A DNA stretch of 64,000 nt from Zanthoxylum bungeanum (taxonomy: Eukaryota; Streptophyta; Magnoliopsida; Sapindales; Rutaceae), in NCBI GenBank assembly GCA_019454045.1, contig SKCR01035538.1:1-64000 (forward strand). Direction: 5' to 3'. The position numbers and the translations under genes were made by a program. The notes below the pieces were generated by a model, which searched no databases, was not told the origin of the DNA, and was given only the letters and a program-made list of their open reading frames with translations. Positions 58,950 through 64,000 of this stretch are shown one piece after another (the first letter of the stretch is position 1; the number at the start of each line of letters is the position of its first letter).

Positions 58950-60743
58950 CCCATGCTAACGTCGGTGAAAGTTTGGCTTTCAATAAAATTCTCCATGAAA
59001 GATCTGGGAGAAGCAGCCTTTATTCTGGGAATAAAGATCTACCGGGATAGATCTAGAAAGCTGCTTGGACTCTCCCAGAGCACATATATTGACAAAGTGT
59101 TGAAGCGATTCAACATGGATCAATCCAAGAGGGGATTGATGCCAATGTCACGTGGTATTTTTCTGTCTAAAGACATGTGTCCTAAGACTAAAGAGAGAGA
59201 GATAACATGAGTCGGATACCGTTCGCCTCGGCAGTCGGATCGATCATGTATGCCATGATATGTACGCGACCTGATGTGTCATATGCTTTGAGCATGTGCA
59301 GTCGCTATCAGGCCGATCCAGGTGAAGGTCACACTGGATGGCAGTTAAGAATATCCTTAAGTATCTTAGACGAACTAAGGATGCTTTCTTAATATATGGA
59401 GGTGGAGAACTTGAGGTATCTGGGTACACCGATGCAAGTTTCCAAACCGACAAGGATGACTTCAAGTCGCAATCGGGGTACATTTTTTGTTAAATAACGG
59501 AGCAGTGAGCTGGAAATCTTCCAAGCAAGATACTGTTGCCGATTCAACAACAGAGCGGAGTATATCGCTGCGTCGGAAGTAGCAAAGGAGGCAGTTTTGA
59601 TCCGAAAATTCCTAATCGGATTAGGAGTAGTTCCGTTAGCAGCTGAGCCCGTGCCATTTTATTGTGACAATAATGGGGCTATAGCACAAGCTAAGGAACC
59701 GAGGTCTCATCAACGATCCAAGCATGTTCTTCGGCGTTACCATCTGATTCGGGAGATTATACATCATGGCGATGTAAAAGTCGAGAAGGTCGCATCGGAT
59801 GACAACATTGCAGATCCGCTGACGAAAGCTGTTCTTCAGCATGTGTTTGAACGACATATACATAGTTCAGGATGGATGTGATGTCAAGATGGAAGTATCA
59901 CTTCAGACATATGGAGATGATGATCACGTAGGATACAGAACTAGTACTCTATAAAAGGTGCAACCATCGGGACAATATGACCAGGTCAGGATTGTCCGAT
60001 TTAAAGAGACTAGTTGTTTGATGTCCGATATATGTTTCGTACGGGGCAGACACATTTCCAGCCCCAGGCCTAACATTTGATCGTCCGATACTGGATCGAT
60101 GTACGTGATACTACGGTATACTACGCTTGATAAAGATCTAATATTCCAATAAGAATATTTCTGGAGAATTGGGTAGGCATGGCGCTTTGCTAGAAGCCAA
60201 CATTGTCTTGTAAATCGGTAAAAACGTAGTACGAGGTACGTACGTGTTCGGATTATCCAACGACCGTATTTACTGCCAACATATCCGGAGATCTCTTGGG
60301 TCGCTTCCTGAAGATTCACCTATGATGTTTGATTCAAACTTTATTAATCTTGGATTAATTACGGAGAAACTTTATCTTGGATAAAATGCCTAATTAGGAG
60401 AGAGAACAATTAATTTGGAATTAATCGATAAAATAATATATTCGATATATTAAACGAAATTAGATTTCGACGCGGAATTAAAATCGGATTTTAATTCGGG
60501 CAAACGAATTAATTTAGAATTAATTCGTTAGCGATGTGAATAGTAATTTCGCTAGGCATAATTATTTAATTTACGTCGCGACGGAAATTCGTTAATTCGG
60601 AATTAGCGAAACCAAGCCCGAAAGTGTTTGCGGACACATTCGTATTTTGAAACGAGTGGGACCCGCAAATCACATCGCGAAGTCTCATCACTTGACACGA
60701 CTAGTTGATGGATGTATTAGTCACCTTTATTGGATGATACATT
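58950..60743 (+). repeat. Array unit 6
   Basis: Pol type a (CTRPDV, QADPG) with an inserted CA at GGTCACACTGG (~59330); shares the two unit-5 changes near 59490 and 59580. LTR part type b. Frames 58953-59210, 59207-59392 and 59597-59881. Confidence 0.92.
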
Positions 60744-62540
60744 CCCATGCTAACGTCGGTGAAAGTTTGGCTTTCAATAAAATTCTCCATGAAAGATCTG
60801 GGAGAAGCAGCCTTTATTCTGGGAATAAAGATCTACCGGGATAGATCTAGAAAGCTGCTTGGACTCTCCCAGAGCAATATATTGACAAAGTGTTGAAGCG
60901 ATTCAACATGGATCAATCCAAGAGGGGATTGATGCCAATGTCACGTGGTATTTTTCTGTCTAAAGACATGTGTCCTAAGACTAAAGAAGAGAGAGATAAC
61001 ATGAGTCGGATACCGTTCGCCTCGGCAGTCGGATCGATCATGTATGCCATGATATGTATGCGACCTGATGTGTCATATGCTTTGAGCATGTGCAGTCGCT
61101 ATCAGGTCGATCCAGGTGAAGGTCACTGGATGGCAGTTAAGAATCCTTAAGTATCTTAGACGAACTAAGGATGCTTTCTTAATATATGGAGGTGGAGAAC
61201 TTGAGGTATCTGGGTACACGGATGCAAGTTTCCAAACCGACAAGGACGACTTCAAGTCGCAATCGGGGTACATTTTTTGTTTAAATAACGGAGCAGTGAG
61301 CTGGAAATCTTCCAAGCAAGATACTGTTGCCGATTCAACAATAGAGCGGAGTATATCGCTGCGTCGGAAGCAGCAAAGGAGGCAGTTTTGATCCGAAAAT
61401 TCCTAATCGGATTAGGATTGGAGTAGTTCCGTTAGCAGCTGAGCCCGTACCATTTTATTGTGTCAATAATGGGGCTATAGCACAAGCTAAGGAACCGAGG
61501 TCTCATCAACGATCCAAGCATGTTCTTTGGCGTTACCATCTGATTCGGGAGATTATAAATCATGGCGATGTAAAAGTCGAGAAGGTCGCATCGGATGACA
61601 ACATTGCAGATCCGCTGACGAAAGCTGTTCTTCAGCATGTGTTTGAACGACATATACATAGTTCAGGATGGATGTGATGTCAAGATGGAAGTATCACTTC
61701 AGACATATGGAGATGATGATCACGTAGGATACAGAACTAGTACTCTATAAAAGGTTGCAACCGTCGGGACAATATGACCAGGTCAGGATTGTTTGATTTA
61801 AAGAGACTAGTTGTTTGATGTCCGATATATGTTTCGTACGGGGCAGACACATTTCCAGCCCCAGGCCTAACATGTGATCGTCCGATACTGGATCGATGTA
61901 CGCGATACTATGGTATACTACGCTTGATAAAGATCTAATATTCCAATAAGAATATTTCTGGAGAATTGGGTAGGCATGGCGCTTTGCTAGAAGCCAACCT
62001 TGTCTTGTAAATCGGTAAAAACGTAGTACGAGGTACGTACGTGTTCGGATTATCCAACGACCGTATTTCCTGCCAACATATCCGGAGATCTCTTGGGTCG
62101 CTTCCTGAAGATTCACCTATGATGTTTGATTCAAACTTTATTAATCTTGGATTAATTACGGAGAAACTTTATCTTGGATAAAATGCCTAATTAGGAGAGA
62201 GAACGATAATTTGTAATTAATCGATAAAATAATATATTCGATATATTAAACGAAATTAGATTTCGACGCGGAATTAAAATCGGATTTTAATTCGGGCAAA
62301 CGAATTAATTTAGAATTAATTCGTTAGCGATGTGAATAGTAAGTTCGCTAGGCATAATTATTTAATTTACGTCGCGACGGAAATTCGTTAATTCGGAATT
62401 AGCGAAACCAAGCCCGAAAGTGTTTGCGGACACATTCGTATTTTGAAACGAGTGGGACCCGCAAATCACATCGCGAAGTCTCATCACTTGACACGACTAG
62501 TTGATGGATGTATCTAGTCACCTTTATTGGATGATACATT
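60744..62540 (+). repeat. Array unit 7
   Basis: Pol mostly type b (CMRPDV, QVDPG, CAATAGAG) but ILGIK. Shares with unit 8 the changes GTACCATTTT, TGTGTCAATAAT (Asp to Val in the RNase H CDNNG block), TTATAAATCATGG, GATTGTTTGATTT, TACTATGG and TTTCCTGCC. Private changes include loss of CA in AGAGCAATATATT and a duplicated GGATT near 61415. Confidence 0.92.
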
Positions 62541-64000
62541 CCCATGCTAACGTCGGTGAAAGTTTGGCTTTCAATAAAATTCTCCATGAAAGATCTGGGA
62601 GAAGCAGCCTTTATTCTGGGAATAAAGATCTACCGGGATAGATCTAGAAAGCTGCTTGGACTCTCCCAGAGCACATATATTGACAAAGTGTTGAAGCGAT
62701 TCAACATGGATCAATCCAAGAGGGGATTGATGCCAATGTCACGTGGTATTTTTCTGTCTAAAGACATGTGTCCTAAGACTAAAGAAGAGAGAGATAACAT
62801 GAGTCGGATACCGTTCGCCTCGGCAGTCGGATCGATCATGTATGCCATGATATGTATGCGACCTGATGTGTCATATGCTTTGAGCATGTGCAGTCGCTAT
62901 CAGGTCGATCCAGGTGAAGGTCACTGGATGGCAGTTAAGAATATCCTTAAGTATCTTAGACGAACTAAGGATGCTTTCTTAATATATGGAGGTGGAGAAC
63001 TTGAGGTATCTGGGTACACGGATGCAAGTTTCCAACCGACAAGGACGACTTCAAGTCGCAATCGGGGTACATTTTTTGTTTAAATAACGGAGCAGTGAGC
63101 TGGAAATCTTCCAAGCAAGATACTGTTGCTGATTCAACAATAGAGCGGAGTATATCGCTGCGTCGGAAGCAGCAAAGGAGGCAGTTTTGATCCGAAAATT
63201 CCTAATCGGATTAGGAGTAGTTCCGTTAGCAGCTGAGCCCGTACCATTTTATTGTGTCAATAATGGGGCTATAGCACAAGCTAAGGAACCGAGGTCTCAT
63301 CAACGATCCAAGCATGTTCTTCGGCGTTACCATCTGATTCGGGAGATTATAAATCATGGCGATGTAAAAGTCGAGAAGGTCGCATCGGATGACAACATTG
63401 CAGATCCGCTGACGAAAGCTGTTCTTCAGCATGTGTTTGAACGACATATACATAGTTCAGGATGGATGTGATGTCAAGATGGAAGTATCACTTCAGACAT
63501 ATGGAGATGATGATCACGTAGGATACAGAACTAGTACTCTATAAAAGGTTGCAACCGTCGGGACAATATGACCAGGTCAGGATTGTTTGATTTAAAGAGA
63601 CTAGTTGTTTGATGTCCGATATATGTTTCGTACGGGGCAGACACATTTCCAGCCCCAGGCCTAACATGTGATCGTCCGATACTGGATCGATGTACGCGAT
63701 ACTATGGTATACTACGCTTGATAAAGATCTAATATTCCAATAAGAATATTTCTGGAGAATTGGGTAGGCATGGCGCTTTGCTAGAAGCCAACCTTGTCTT
63801 GTAAATCGGTAAAAACGTAGTACGAGGTACGTACGTGTTCGGATTATCCAACGACCGTATTTCCTGCCAACATATCCGGAGATCTCTTGGGTCGCTTCCT
63901 GAAGATTCACCTATGATGTTTGATTCAAACTTTATTAATCTTGGATTAATTACGGAGAAACTTTATCTTGGATAAAATGCCTAATTAGGAGAGAGAACGA
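62541..64000 (+). repeat. Array unit 8 (cut by window end)
   Basis: Near-identical to unit 7 in pol and LTR parts, with one A lost near 63034 (CCAACCGACAAGG) that shifts the frame 62544-63083. RNase H C-terminus at 63187-63471. The sequence ends inside the LTR part just before the hairpin cluster. Confidence 0.92.

Larger units (their letters stand above)
41042..64000 (+). mobile_element. K3: family-K copia element whose 3' part is a tandem array
   Basis: Plus-strand element inserted into T RT. Order: 5' LTR 41042-42978, primer site 42980, leader to 45211, gag, protease, integrase, RT, then RNase H, which is directly joined to an internal LTR fragment and repeated with the RT end. Pol is mildly damaged and far better preserved than in K1 and K2. 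The LTR is recognisably the same family but clearly diverged from K1/K2. No polypurine tract and no complete 3' LTR are present before the window ends. Confidence 0.9.
48173..64000 (+). repeat. Retrotransposon-derived satellite array, ~1.8-kb unit, at least 8.8 copies
   Basis: Head-to-tail units starting CCCATGCTAACGTCGG at 48173, 49965, 51776, 53571, 55368, 57165, 58950, 60744 and 62541. Lengths of complete units are 1792, 1811, 1795, 1797, 1797, 1785, 1794 and 1797 bp; the last is cut by the window end. Each unit is the RT C-terminal part plus RNase H (about 928 bp), fused at GGATG to LTR positions equivalent to 41618-42486, and returns to pol at ACATT. Units are about 97-99% identical by eye. 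Neighbouring units alternate in diagnostic variants. The array lacks YVDD, the polypurine tract and complete LTR ends, so it cannot transpose by itself. Confidence 0.95.

Noticed and set aside
49171..63910. Minus-strand frames of 123, 75 and 64 codons repeated in nearly every array unit.
   Set aside because: They are antisense to LTR or RNase H sequence and recur only because the unit recurs. No domain and no independent conservation.
48173..64000. The array as a pure assembly artefact.
   Set aside because: Units have private indels and substitutions and an ordered alternation of variants, which a simple duplication error would not create. Exact copy number still needs long reads; units 7 and 8 are the most suspect pair.
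48173..64000. A CRISPR-like or tandem gene cluster reading of the array.
   Set aside because: Units are 1.8 kb, contiguous without spacers, and are clearly pol plus LTR.

Overview
The window is plant nuclear DNA, almost certainly from a eudicot, and it consists almost entirely of nested LTR retrotransposons. The evidence is Ty1/copia elements primed from initiator tRNA-Met, an Athila-type Ty3/gypsy element, very long LTRs, 5-bp target-site duplications (TSDs) and many decayed reading frames. I see no intact host gene, no rRNA or tRNA gene and no CRISPR array. Element names used below are mine: family K (copia; copies K0, K1, K2, K3), M (a second copia), G (Ty3/gypsy with a very long LTR), Q (a nested copia-type LTR) and T (Athila-like).

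Layout. 1-636 is the end of a plus-strand K LTR (K0). 637-3576 is decayed repeat DNA with an LTR-like stretch from 1716. 3582-13454 is K1, a complete minus-strand element with two ~2-kb LTRs and TSD GTTGC. 13460-16605 is decayed sequence, probably the internal part of G. 16606-21389 is a G LTR interrupted by Q at about 17563-19320. 21390-24001 plus 33906-34041 is M, a minus-strand copia gag-pol fragment split by K2. K2 (24002-33900, minus strand, TSD AATGG) is complete. 34045-34956 is a tandem duplication of about 456 bp. 34957-41041 is the 3' half of T on the minus strand: LTR, polypurine tract, two accessory ORFs and decayed pol. K3 (plus strand) is inserted in T at 41042 and has a 5' LTR, primer site, long leader, gag and pol.

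From 48173 to the window end, the 3' part of K3 has become a head-to-tail tandem array of about 1.8-kb units. Each unit joins the RT C-terminal part and RNase H (928 bp) to an internal piece of the LTR (about 865 bp). There are eight complete units and a ninth cut by the window edge. Sequence variants alternate between neighbouring units, so part of the array is a higher-order repeat with a dimer of about 3.59 kb. This is a satellite DNA born from a retrotransposon and is the most remarkable object in the window.

A second notable object is an intron-free LONELY GUY-like (cytokinin-activating enzyme family) reading frame of near full length, with one frameshift. It sits in sense orientation between pol and the 3' LTR of T, together with an unrecognised Cys-rich ORF. 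This is the place where Athila elements usually carry an env-like gene. K1 and K2 share the same deletion of the reverse-transcriptase YVDD motif, so they look like members of a non-autonomous subfamily mobilised in trans, whereas K3 descends from a more coding-competent lineage. All K LTRs share a row of five short hairpins with 3-nt loops, and the K leaders share four spaced TTGGCCAA-type motifs.
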